From Sphingomonadales bacterium (GTDB lineage: Bacteria > Pseudomonadota > Alphaproteobacteria > Sphingomonadales > Sphingomonadaceae), in NCBI GenBank assembly GCA_017309275.1, contig JAFKLT010000031.1, positions 62,001 to 126,000 of the forward strand: a DNA stretch of 64,000 nt, written 5' to 3'. Shown here in pieces: positions 1 through 8,691 of the stretch. Position 1 is the stretch's first letter. Each line of letters starts with the position of its first letter. A model generated the notes under the pieces. That model saw nothing but the letters and a program-made list of their open reading frames with translations, had not been told where the DNA came from and did no database searches. The translations under genes and the position numbers were made by a program.

Positions 1-1610
1 CCGCCCGGATCATCGACCGGCGACCAGAAGCCGCCCGGCCGCAGCACGATCTCCCCCGTCCCCTCCAGATGCAGCGCGTTGCCGCGCACAAAGACGGTCG
101 ATCGGTCAATGCCAGACACATAGACCCCGGCGAAAGGCACCAAGGCCGGGTTCGCCGCGGGCGGCGGCACGGGAGCACCGCGCACCAAAAGCGTTTCGCC
201 CCACCAGATCCGGTCCACAGGGCCGTCACCACCAGGCTCATACTGGAGGAGCTTCGCGCCAAAACCAGGGTGATCGGTCGCCAGCGACCCCTTATCCGCC
301 TGCTCGATCCTGCCGCTCATCCCTTCAGCCCGAAGGGTCAGGCCTCCAGCAGTGCTGACGAGTTCCAGGCTGCGGCCATCGGACGCGGCATAGCGCCCGA
401 CAAGCCGCTGCGGAGCTTTGACGACACGGAACGCGGAAGGATCGGGCGGGGCCGGAAGCGGCGCGCCGCTTTTCGCGGCCCGGAGCAATTGGATGGCATA
501 AGCAGTCACCTTGCTGGGCCGATATCGGATGAGCCGCCCGTTGACGCTGGCGAAGCACGCCACTCCTGCTTCCGGGTCGACATGGAGGGAGGACGAAAAT
601 GTCGCGACGCCGCCCGTATGATGCAGGACGGCACGGTCGTCGATCCTGACCATGCTCAACCCGCTCGCATAACGGCTGCCGGGGCCAGCCTCATCATTGT
701 CCACATAGCGGGCGAGCAGCGTCCGCGCCGCCTCGTCCGACAGCAACGGCGCTCCCTTGCTTTGGCCAAGGTCCAGCAGGAAGCGAAGATAACCGGCCAT
801 TGCTTTCGCGGAAGCGGAAACGGCACCCGCTGCGGCACTATACTCCCTGAACGGTCCGACACTCATCCGGGATCGGGTGACCAGCGGACGATCCGCCGCG
901 AAGGGGACATAGCCGACCGCATAGCGGGCGCGGTCCTTCAGGAGAATCTGGGCCACGGCCCCATCCATCCCGAGCGGACGCAGCACAAGGTCCTCGATCA
1001 CCTCGGGATGTGGCCGCCCCGTCACCCGCGCGATTACCATTCCCAACAATACATAGCCGATATTGCTGTAGGAGTAGCGTTCGCCCGGCGGGAGACCAGT
1101 CCACAGCCGCGCCTCGGGATTACGCGGAAAAACCGGCGCATCATGCGCCAGTCCGCCGACATGATTGAGCAAGTCCCAAACGGTGATCGGCGCTTCGGGC
1201 AATGGCACGCCCGACACATAGCGGGAAACCGGCGCGCCGAGATCAACCAGGCCCTTTTCCGCTAGAATGTGCAGGCAAAGCGCCGTGATAGACTTGCTGA
1301 TCGAACCGATCTGAAACAATTGGCTGGAATCGACCGGCACCTGCGCCTCGACATCGGCCCAACCTATCCCGATCGTCTCGGTAAGACCATCGCGACCGAC
1401 GATGGTGATCGCCATGCCGGGAAAGCCGACGACAACGAGTTCCTTGCTAGCATAGCCGTGCAACGCGTCGATGGCCGGTCCGTAGATTTGCTTGACCGCA
1501 TGCGGCGTGGCGCCGCTCGAACTCGCTGTGGCCATCGTCCGCGCCGGGAGTGCGGCAACGGCAGCGGCCCCCACCGTCAGCCCCAACATATGCCGCCTGT
1601 TCGTATTCAT
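1..1610 (-). CDS. Serine hydrolase, beta-lactamase/DD-peptidase fold (3' end outside window)
   Basis: The reading frame is open from an ATG at 1610 to the left edge, so the C-terminus is missing (536 codons present). The N-terminus has a twin-arginine-like start (MNTNRRHMLG) and a hydrophobic stretch, so export is likely. The class C beta-lactamase-like signature is clear: SISK at residues 103-106 (nucleophile Ser103, Lys106) and a YSN motif inside RYSYSNIGYV. Proteins of this family include D-aminopeptidases, esterases and peptide hydrolases. It lies 32 bases after the D-aminoacylase gene on the same strand, probably cotranscribed, which favours action on D-residue peptides or amides. The family is secure; the substrate is an inference. 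Confidence 0.88.
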   Translation of the reverse strand, partial: MNTNRRHMLGLTVGAAAVAALPARTMATASSSGATPHAVKQIYGPAIDALHGYASKELVVVGFPGMAITIVGRDGLTETIGIGWADVEAQVPVDSSQLFQIGSISKSITALCLHILAEKGLVDLGAPVSRYVSGVPLPEAPITVWDLLNHVGGLAHDAPVFPRNPEARLWTGLPPGERYSYSNIGYVLLGMVIARVTGRPHPEVIEDLVLRPLGMDGAVAQILLKDRARYAVGYVPFAADRPLVTRSRMSVGPFREYSAAAGAVSASAKAMAGYLRFLLDLGQSKGAPLLSDEAARTLLARYVDNDEAGPGSRYASGLSMVRIDDRAVLHHTGGVATFSSSLHVDPEAGVACFASVNGRLIRYRPSKVTAYAIQLLRAAKSGAPLPAPPDPSAFRVVKAPQRLVGRYAASDGRSLELVSTAGGLTLRAEGMSGRIEQADKGSLATDHPGFGAKLLQYEPGGDGPVDRIWWGETLLVRGAPVPPPAANPALVPFAGVYVSGIDRSTVFVRGNALHLEGTGEIVLRPGGFWSPVDDPG

Positions 1611-1642
1611 GGCGCATGCTCCTCATTGTTAGAAATCGGCTT

Positions 1643-3421
1643 CTACTGCCATCGCCGATCGGCTTTTTCCGCAGGTTCCCATGGCCATTCGCTGGCGGTG
1701 GCGCGACATCCTCCGCCGGGACGGCCCGTCCACGCCCGGCCGCGCACGAACCGTCCCGCCAGCGCGCCGGTTGGCTCGCCGCCGACCACGGTCGGCACCC
1801 CGTTGACCAGCACCGCCTCCACACCCTCGGCGAAACGAAACGGCTGCGCGTAGGTGGCGCGGTCGGCCATCCGCGCCGGATCGAACACGACGACATCCCC
1901 CGCAAAGCCTGACTTCAGCCATCCGCGACCGTCCAGCCGATAATGGGCGGCGGGAAGGCTCGTCATGCGCCGCACCGCCTCCTGCACTGTCAGCAGCTTT
2001 TCCTCGCGCACATATTTCGAATAGATGCGGGCAAAGGTACCAAAGGCACGCGGATGCGCGCCGCCGGCCATGGTTTCGGGCGTGATGGAGATCGCCGCCG
2101 CGTCCGAACCGATGGAGACATAGGGCTGGCGTAGCTGCAGCCGCAGATTATCCTCGCTCATTGTGAAGTAAAACGCCTCGATCCGGCTGCCGTCCTCCTC
2201 GATCAGCTGCAGCAGCACCTCCTCGGGCTCGCCGCCGCGCTGTTTCGCGACTTCCGCCAGCGTCCTTCCGGCCAGCGGCCGCAAAGCCTCGGTTCGAAAG
2301 GAGGACAACACTACACCTTGGGCGCCGCCCGCACCGCGCATCACATTCTCCCAGTCGGGACGGGGGTCGCGCATCTCGGCGATCACTCGGGCACGAATGA
2401 CGGGATCCTTGATACGCGCCATAAACGCCTCCCATCCGCCCTGCTGGACCCAGGGCGGAACGGATGCGGTCAGGCCAGTGCCCGACGCCGCATAGCTGTA
2501 CATGTTCGCGCTGATGCGGACTCCCGCCTCGCGCGCTGCGCGTATCTTCTCCAGCGCCACAGGCATCATCGGCCAGTTGTCGGGGCCGCCGACCTTGATG
2601 TGAAACAACTCAGCGGGCGCACCCGACCGGCGGGAAATGCTGATCAGCTCGTCCAGTGCCTGGAGAAAGCGGTCGCCTTCGCTGCGGATATGGCTGGCGA
2701 ACAGGCCCCCGCACTGCGCCGACTGTTCAGCGAGCGCAACGAGTTCGTCAGTCTTCGCATAGGCGCCCGGTGGATAGATGAGCGCGGTCGAAACTCCCAA
2801 TGCGCCCTCTTCCATCGCGTGCCGGACCAGCGAGCGCATGCCGGCGATGTCCTCGGCCGTCGGCGCCCGATCGGCAAGGCCCAGGACATTCCGGCGCAAC
2901 GTCGAACCGCCGACCCAGGACGCGACATTGACCGCGACCCCGCGCGCCTTGAGCAGCGCCGCGAACTGATCCAGCGTCCGCCATTGCAGATCGGTCGGTA
3001 CGCGGCCGCTACGGTGCAGTTCCTCGAGCATCTCGGGCGTCAACGGACCGGCCGAGGTCCCCTCGCCCACCACGACGAGCGTGACGCCCTGCCGCAGATC
3101 GCTTTCGGCGAGCGGGCTGGTCAGCAGCGACAGCGCGGTCTGGCTCATCGCATTGATGAAACCCGGGGCCACCGCCTTGCCGCGCGCATCGATGATACGC
3201 GTGGCCCGAGCCGGTGCATGGTGCCCGACATAGACGATCAGACCGTCCCTTATGCCGACATCGCCCCGAAACGGCTTGCGCCCCGACCCGTCATAAACGG
3301 TGCCGCCCTTGACTAGGACATCATAGGCGGGCCCGGCGCGGGCTGGCTGCGCAAGCGCAGGCGGAACCGTGAGCGCGGTGGAAATGAGCGCGGCGCATGC
3401 AATCACTCCGAACCTGGCCAT
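1643..3421 (-). CDS. N-acyl-D-amino-acid deacylase family amidohydrolase, exported
   Basis: 592 aa. The start at 3421 (MARFGVIACAAL) is chosen because GGAGGT sits four bases upstream and a signal peptide ending near ALAQP follows; a longer upstream frame has no such support. The D-aminoacylase fold shows in YDVLVKGGTVYDGSG, VAPGFIN, ASHIRSEGD, LFHIKVGG, IGSDA and SGFAGDVVVFDP. The usual HxH metal pair after PGFID is replaced (PGFINAMSQ), and the cysteine expected in GVTTVVVGNCG is absent (GVTLVVVGEG), so it belongs to a divergent subfamily or uses metal differently. Expected role: periplasmic release of D-amino acids from N-acyl or peptide forms. It lies between a LysR gene and a serine hydrolase. 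Confidence 0.88.
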   Translation of the reverse strand: MARFGVIACAALISTALTVPPALAQPARAGPAYDVLVKGGTVYDGSGRKPFRGDVGIRDGLIVYVGHHAPARATRIIDARGKAVAPGFINAMSQTALSLLTSPLAESDLRQGVTLVVVGEGTSAGPLTPEMLEELHRSGRVPTDLQWRTLDQFAALLKARGVAVNVASWVGGSTLRRNVLGLADRAPTAEDIAGMRSLVRHAMEEGALGVSTALIYPPGAYAKTDELVALAEQSAQCGGLFASHIRSEGDRFLQALDELISISRRSGAPAELFHIKVGGPDNWPMMPVALEKIRAAREAGVRISANMYSYAASGTGLTASVPPWVQQGGWEAFMARIKDPVIRARVIAEMRDPRPDWENVMRGAGGAQGVVLSSFRTEALRPLAGRTLAEVAKQRGGEPEEVLLQLIEEDGSRIEAFYFTMSEDNLRLQLRQPYVSIGSDAAAISITPETMAGGAHPRAFGTFARIYSKYVREEKLLTVQEAVRRMTSLPAAHYRLDGRGWLKSGFAGDVVVFDPARMADRATYAQPFRFAEGVEAVLVNGVPTVVGGEPTGALAGRFVRGRAWTGRPGGGCRATASEWPWEPAEKADRRWQ

Positions 3422-3572
3422 ATCACCTCCACCTGCATCGCCTGACCTGCGCGCTAGCGACCGGGCATGAATGGATTGTCTAGCACGCAACCGGTCAATC
3501 GAAATCAAGCCACGACTTAATGCAGGATTGAGCATGTTCGCGCGAACCCGACACCACAGGCACGCGGGCGGA

Positions 3573-4481
3573 TCAGCCTTGCTCGACCCAGGAAATGCCC
3601 CGAAATCGCTGCGCCAAAAAATCGATGAAAACCCGGGTTCTGCGCGCGATATCGGCCGATCCGCCGGTAAGCAGAACCACATCGGCGGCGGGAAAACCAT
3701 ATTCCGGCAAAAGCGGCACCAGCCGACCCTCGTGGACGTCCCGCGCGACATCCCATTCGGATCGCACGATGATGCCTTTGCCGGCCAGCGCCCATTCCCG
3801 CACCACATTGCCGTCGTTGCTCGCCAGCTTCGGCGAAATACGGAGGTGGAAGGAGTCATCACCGCGATGCAGTTTCCACAACGCGGAATCTTCATCATTC
3901 TCGCGCAGGACAATACAATCATGATCCCGCAGGTCGGCAGGATGCGCCAGAGAAGGACGACCGGCAAGATAGGCGGGCGACGCGCATAATATCCGACGGT
4001 TCGACGCCAGCTTGCGGACGCGCAGCGAGGAGGCCGGGAGTTCGCCGACGTGGACCGCCACATCCCAAGCCTGTTCGGGATGGCGGCCCAACCGATCAAC
4101 CAGAATCAAGTCGATCTTCAGATCGGGATATTGTTCCTGAAACTCGGCGCACAGAGGCGCGATATAGCGCCGTCCGAAACCAAGCGGTGCCAGCACACGC
4201 AACTGGCCAAAAACCGCCCCTCGGTGCACCCGCAATCCTTCGACCAGCTTCTCCAGATCGGCGACGATCTGACTGCCCTGTTCGGCCAGCAGTCGCCCTT
4301 CGTCGGTCAGGATCATCGACCGGCCGTTGCGATGCGAAAGCCGCAGGCCGATCATATTTTCCAGCGACTGCAGGCGCTGGCTCACCGCCGACGATGTGAC
4401 GTTCAGGCGCCGCGCTGCCGCGGCGAGGGATGCCTCCTCCGCGATCGTCAGGAAAAAGCGGATATCCTCACTCTTGATCAT
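3573..4481 (-). CDS. LysR-family transcriptional regulator
   Basis: 302 aa from the ATG at 4481 (MIKSEDIRFFLTIAEE), where LysR proteins normally begin; in-frame starts farther upstream would add unrelated residues. The winged helix-turn-helix covers roughly residues 5-62 (AAAARRLNVTSSAVSQRLQS), followed by a type 2 periplasmic-binding-like effector domain from about residue 90. It is divergent from the D-threonine-aldolase-type gene at 4598 and upstream of the D-aminoacylase at 3421, with a perfect 7-bp dyad in the divergent gap (4539-4556). It probably controls one or both units in response to a D- or acylated amino acid; the effector is unknown. Confidence 0.93.
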   Translation of the reverse strand: MIKSEDIRFFLTIAEEASLAAAARRLNVTSSAVSQRLQSLENMIGLRLSHRNGRSMILTDEGRLLAEQGSQIVADLEKLVEGLRVHRGAVFGQLRVLAPLGFGRRYIAPLCAEFQEQYPDLKIDLILVDRLGRHPEQAWDVAVHVGELPASSLRVRKLASNRRILCASPAYLAGRPSLAHPADLRDHDCIVLRENDEDSALWKLHRGDDSFHLRISPKLASNDGNVVREWALAGKGIIVRSEWDVARDVHEGRLVPLLPEYGFPAADVVLLTGGSADIARRTRVFIDFLAQRFRGISWVEQG

Positions 4482-4538
4482 CAAGGCGGACCTTAAACCT
4501 GGGATCAGTTCCGGACAATTGCGCCGGCCTTTCGAAAT

Positions 4539-4556
4539 GCTGATGGAATCATCAGC
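4539..4556. promoter_or_regulatory. Dyad in divergent LysR / DTA-type promoter region
   Basis: GCTGATG (4539-4545), spacer GAAT, CATCAGC (4550-4556): a perfect inverted repeat with 7-bp arms in the 116-base gap between the divergent LysR (start 4481) and the PLP enzyme (start 4598). The location suits an operator for the LysR, though the spacing is not the classical T-N11-A. Function is inferred. Confidence 0.5.
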
Positions 4557-4597
4557 GCCCATTGGGCCAGCGATCAACAATTGGAACGGATTAGAGC

Positions 4598-5731
4598 TTG
4601 CACGACCTCCTGACTCTCGACACGCCCTGCCTCCTGCTGGATCGGGATATTCTTCATAAGAATATCGACACGATGGCCGAACGCTGCCGTGATATGGACA
4701 TTGCGCTACGTCCGCATGTGAAGACGCCCAAGTCGCTGCCGGTCGCCGCCGCCTTTGCCGCATCGGGCGCACAGGGCTTCTGTGTCTCGACGTTGAAGGA
4801 AGCCGAAACATTTTTTGCGGCAGGCTATACCGATCTTTTCTACACCGTGCCGATCGACGCGGCGAAAATCCCGCGCGCGGCTGCAATGCTTCGCGCTGGT
4901 CACGACCTCTCGCTGCTTGTCAGCAGTCCGGCCGGACTGCCCGCCATCGCCGAGCGAGGCGCCACGGAAAAAGTGGTGCTGCCGATGTGGGTCGAAATCG
5001 ACGTCGATGGCTATCGCACCGGCATTCCGAGCGACAGCGAGGATCTAGCGGCCGCGATCCGGCTGATTCAGGATCATCCGCATCTCTCGCTGCGCGGCAT
5101 CATGTCCTATGGCGGCGATTCCTATACGCGCCGGACACGAGACGCCGTGGCAGCGCTTACCGAGACCCACCGCCTCGCCCTGCTGAAGGCCGCCGATAAG
5201 GTACAGGCGATGGGCTATGCCCGCCCGAAACTCAGCTTCGGCTCGACACCCGCCACCCGTCACGCCGAAACGCTCGAGGGGATCGACGAGGTGCGCTGCG
5301 GCATCTACGCCTTCCAAGACCTGTTCCAGGCCGGGATCGGCGCTTGTGGGCAGGACGAAATCGCCCTTTCGGTGCTGACGACGGTCATCAGCCACAGCCC
5401 CCACCTCAACCGCTTCACCATCGATGCCGGCGGCTTGGCGCTGTCGAAGGATCGCAGCACACAGGGCAATGATTTCGACGCGGGCTTCGGCCTGGTCTGC
5501 GACATGGCGACGGGTGACGCGATCGCGGGGCTGTATGTCGGCACCGTCAGTCAGGAAATCGGCATCGTGTCGCACATTGACGGCAAGCCGATCGATTTGG
5601 CCCGCTTTCCGGTTGGAAGCCGCCTGCGGATCCTGCCCAACCATGCCGACATGACCGCCGCGGCCTACGAGCAATATCACGTGTTGACCCCCGGTGGGAT
5701 CGAGATCTGGACGCGCGCCAACGGCTGGTAA
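4598..5731 (+). CDS. D-threonine aldolase / D-serine dehydratase-like PLP enzyme (alanine racemase fold)
   Basis: 377 aa. The start is TTG at 4598, two codons after an in-frame TAG, so no upstream start exists; the next ATG (near 4672) would remove the conserved LDTPCLLLDRD strand. The fold-type III N-terminal domain carries the PLP lysine in RPHVKTPK (Lys42). The C-terminal divalent-metal site reads PNHADM (His349, Asp351). HxD at this site is characteristic of D-threonine aldolases, whereas eukaryote-type D-serine dehydratases carry HxC. Likely reaction: retro-aldol cleavage of D-threonine or related D-beta-hydroxy amino acids; D-threo-3-hydroxyaspartate dehydratase is an alternative. A symporter and a deacylase follow. 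A 7-bp-arm GC hairpin (5732-5759) lies just after the stop. Confidence 0.87.
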   Translation: MHDLLTLDTPCLLLDRDILHKNIDTMAERCRDMDIALRPHVKTPKSLPVAAAFAASGAQGFCVSTLKEAETFFAAGYTDLFYTVPIDAAKIPRAAAMLRAGHDLSLLVSSPAGLPAIAERGATEKVVLPMWVEIDVDGYRTGIPSDSEDLAAAIRLIQDHPHLSLRGIMSYGGDSYTRRTRDAVAALTETHRLALLKAADKVQAMGYARPKLSFGSTPATRHAETLEGIDEVRCGIYAFQDLFQAGIGACGQDEIALSVLTTVISHSPHLNRFTIDAGGLALSKDRSTQGNDFDAGFGLVCDMATGDAIAGLYVGTVSQEIGIVSHIDGKPIDLARFPVGSRLRILPNHADMTAAAYEQYHVLTPGGIEIWTRANGW

Positions 5732-5861
5732 CGCCGGCGGGCACCGGCATCGGCCGGCGCCCCAACACGCAAAATGAAAGGGCGTAATCGATGATGCTCT
5801 GCTTGTTTGTCTCCGCCCGGCCGACGCCTCGACGTCCCGCGACATCGGCGGGGAGTCTTCG

Positions 5862-7097
5862 ATGAAACGCCGTCTCGCGCCGCTGATCCTGATCGGCATG
5901 CTGCTCGGCGTGGCGACGGGCTTTGCTATCCATCATTTCGTGACCGACGTCGAAACCGGGGCCAGGATCGGAACCGGACTTTCGCTGGCGACCGACGTCT
6001 TCCTCCGGCTGCTCAAGATGGTCATCGCCCCGCTGGTGCTGGCAACGCTCGTCACGGGCATCGCGCGGCTCGGCGACGCGAGCGCAGTGGGCCGAATCGG
6101 CTTGCGCGCGATGGCATGGTTTCTGGTCGCCTCGCTTCTCTCGCTCGGCCTCGGCTTGCTGCTGGGCAATCTTTTTCAGCCGGGCGCTGGCCTCGCCATC
6201 GCGGTGTCCGCCGACGCCGGGCGCCCGCTGGCCGGATCGCTGACCGCCCAGAGCTTTCTCTCACATGCTATCCCGCAATCGATCTTTGAATCGATGGCGC
6301 GTAACGATGTTCTGGCGATCGTCGTTTTTGCCGGCTTTCTCGGCGTCGCACTTGGCGCGATGGGTTCGGCGGCGGCCCCCGTCCTGCGCGGGCTCGACAT
6401 ACTGACCGACGCCATGATGCGCGTGACCGGCTATATCATGCGCCTGACCCCGATCGCGGCCTTTGCCGCAATGGCCCATGTGATCGGTGCCAACGGCCCC
6501 GGCGTGCTGGTCGGCGTGGGCAAGTTCGCCGGCGTCTTCTATGCCGGGCTCGCGATCCTCTGGCTCATCTTCGCGCTGATCGCTATCGCCCTCTTCGGGC
6601 GCAGAGCGAAGGTTCTGGCCCGCGAAATCCGCGAACCGGTGCTTGTGGGCTTCTCCACCGCATCATCGGAGGCGACCCTTCCCAGCACACTCACGGCACT
6701 TGAACGCTTCGGAATCCCGAGGCCGGTTGCCTCCTTCGTGCTTCCACTCGGATATGCTTTCAATCTCGATGGTTCGATGATGTATATGACATTGGGAGCC
6801 CTTTTCATTGCTCAGGCTTGCGGCGTTCCGATGGGGCTCGGCGAGCAAATGCTGCTCGCACTCACGCTGCTGCTCGCGTCCAAAGGCATGGCGTCGGTCC
6901 CGCGGGCAAGCCTCGTCGTTCTCGCCAGCATCCTCGACCCGTTTGGCCTCCCCCACGCCGGATTGCTTCTCATAATGGCAATCGACCAGCTACTCGACAT
7001 GGGCCGAACGGCGACCAACGTGGTAGGTAATTCGCTCGCGACCGCCGCCATCGGCCGCTGGGAAACGCACGCTCCTGCACAGGAGCGACCGGCATGA
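5862..7097 (+). CDS. Dicarboxylate/amino acid:cation symporter (DAACS/SDF family)
   Basis: 411 aa inner-membrane transporter. Family marks: LLKMVIAPLVLATLVTGIA near residue 50, the re-entrant-loop serines in FSTASSEATLPSTL, and DMGRTATNVVGN near the C-terminus, the cation/substrate-binding signature of GltP/DctA-type carriers. The stop overlaps the ATG of the next deacylase gene by four bases (ATGA, 7094-7097), so the two are translationally coupled. Position between a DTA-type enzyme and a D-amino-acid deacylase suggests import of acidic or small neutral amino acids, possibly the D-forms released in the periplasm. The substrate is inferred. A paralogue lies at 35169-36485. Confidence 0.93.
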   Translation: MKRRLAPLILIGMLLGVATGFAIHHFVTDVETGARIGTGLSLATDVFLRLLKMVIAPLVLATLVTGIARLGDASAVGRIGLRAMAWFLVASLLSLGLGLLLGNLFQPGAGLAIAVSADAGRPLAGSLTAQSFLSHAIPQSIFESMARNDVLAIVVFAGFLGVALGAMGSAAAPVLRGLDILTDAMMRVTGYIMRLTPIAAFAAMAHVIGANGPGVLVGVGKFAGVFYAGLAILWLIFALIAIALFGRRAKVLAREIREPVLVGFSTASSEATLPSTLTALERFGIPRPVASFVLPLGYAFNLDGSMMYMTLGALFIAQACGVPMGLGEQMLLALTLLLASKGMASVPRASLVVLASILDPFGLPHAGLLLIMAIDQLLDMGRTATNVVGNSLATAAIGRWETHAPAQERPA

Positions 7098-8599
7098 TGG
7101 CGCGCCTGCTCGCGTCGGTGGCCGGGCTGGCGCTGCTCGCCGTCTCCGCGCATGCGAAGCCGCGCTATGACGTGGCGATCAACGGCGGGCGCGTCATTGA
7201 CCCAGAAACAGGCCTCGACGCCCCGCGCTCGGTAGGTGTTCTGAACGGCCGGATCGTTTCCATATCGCGCAGGCCGCTCAAAGGAAAACGCACGCTCGAC
7301 GCGCGAGGCCTCGTCGTCGCGCCCGGATTTATCGACGTCCACTCTCATGGCACCACCATCCCGTCGGCCTGGATGCAAGCCCATGACGGCGTCACGACGG
7401 CCCTCGAACTGGAAATCGGCGCTTGGCCGGTCGACGCAGCCTACGCTCGCACCGCCGGCCAGGGCTGGCCGATCAATTATGGATTCTCGGTGTCGTGGAT
7501 CGGTGCCCGCCAAGCCTTGTTCGGCAAAAGAAGCGAAGGCCTTCTGACCGAAGCCGAGGTTGGCAAGCTGATTGCTCTGGTCACCACCGGCCTCGATCAG
7601 GGAGGCGTCGGCATCGGCTTTCCTCTTGGCCATCATCCCGAGACGAACCGGTCAGAGTATCTGGAGCTGTCGCGGATCGCTGCGCAACGAAATGTGCCGA
7701 CTTTTACGCATTTGCGGACAAAGAACACCCACGAGCCGCGCGGCGTGATCGAAGGCGTGACCGAGTTGATCGGCGTCGCCGCCGCGACGGGAGCGCAGAT
7801 GCATTTGTGCCATGTCAATAGCTCGGCACTGCGTGCCACCCCGCAAGTGCTCGCGATGATCGCGGGTGCGCAAGCCCGCGGCCTGCGCATAACCACCGAA
7901 GCCTATCCGTGGGGAGCGGGATCGACCCGGATCATTTCACCCTTTCTCGCGCCGGAGAATTTGCCCTTCCTCGACCTGGTTCCGAGCGACATCGTAATCG
8001 TCGCTACCGGCGAGCGGATCGCCGACGCGGGGCGCCTTGCAGAATTGCGCCGCTCGGATCCGACGACGCTGGTCGTCATTCACTACCTCGATGAGAATGT
8101 GGCCGACGACCGCGCATTGATAGAGCAAGCCATGCTGTTTCCGGGCGCGATGATCGTGAGCGATGCCATTCCCTACGTTACGGGCAAGGGCGTACTCACC
8201 GAAGCGCGCTGGCCCCTTCCGGACAATGCGATGGCGCACCCCCGCATCGCCGGCAGCTATACCAAGGTCATTGCGAACTATGTCCGCGAACGGCGCATCA
8301 TGTCGCTCGACGATATGATAGCGCGCGCCACCCTGTTTCCGGCTCGGCTGCTGGAACCCGCAATTCCGGCTATGCGCCGGAAGGGGCGCATCCAGGTCGG
8401 CGCGGATGCTGACATCGTCATCTTCGATCTGTCGAGCGTTGCGCCGCGCGCCGATTTCGCTTCGCCCGCGCGGCCCAGCACCGGAATGCGCCACGTGATG
8501 GTGAGCGGCGCCCTTCTCATTACCGATGGCAAACTTGACCAAGCGAGCCGTGCCGGACGTCCGCTCAGGGTCGATACAGGCACCAGAAGCGCCGAGTAG
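7094..8599 (+). CDS. N-acyl-D-amino-acid deacylase-like amidohydrolase, exported
   Basis: 501 aa with a signal peptide (MMARLLASVAGLALLAVSAHA). Unlike its relative at 1643-3421 it keeps the HxH metal motif (VVAPGFIDVHSHG). Further landmarks are THLRTKNTHEPRG, MHLCHVNSSAL and TTEAYPWGAG, as in D-aminoacylase / D-glutamate deacylase-like amidohydrolases, and a C-terminal VGADADIVIFDL. It starts within the stop of the symporter gene, so hydrolysis in the periplasm and uptake of the product are probably one pathway. The exact acyl-D-amino acid is unknown; the GVTTALELEIGAWP segment resembles proteins annotated as D-glutamate deacylases, a weak hint. Confidence 0.88.
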   Translation: MMARLLASVAGLALLAVSAHAKPRYDVAINGGRVIDPETGLDAPRSVGVLNGRIVSISRRPLKGKRTLDARGLVVAPGFIDVHSHGTTIPSAWMQAHDGVTTALELEIGAWPVDAAYARTAGQGWPINYGFSVSWIGARQALFGKRSEGLLTEAEVGKLIALVTTGLDQGGVGIGFPLGHHPETNRSEYLELSRIAAQRNVPTFTHLRTKNTHEPRGVIEGVTELIGVAAATGAQMHLCHVNSSALRATPQVLAMIAGAQARGLRITTEAYPWGAGSTRIISPFLAPENLPFLDLVPSDIVIVATGERIADAGRLAELRRSDPTTLVVIHYLDENVADDRALIEQAMLFPGAMIVSDAIPYVTGKGVLTEARWPLPDNAMAHPRIAGSYTKVIANYVRERRIMSLDDMIARATLFPARLLEPAIPAMRRKGRIQVGADADIVIFDLSSVAPRADFASPARPSTGMRHVMVSGALLITDGKLDQASRAGRPLRVDTGTRSAE

Positions 8600-8691
8600 A
8601 TCGGCAACATTTATGCTTCGTGCCGCCATGCCGCGATGCGAGGCCCGCAGTGTCATTCACAGCGTTTGCGCCCCGCCTCCGTACGGCTTTG

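Noticed and set aside
5732-5759. Intrinsic terminator after the DTA-type gene
   Set aside because: The 7-bp stem has a 14-base loop and no T-run, and the downstream symporter appears to be part of the same unit.
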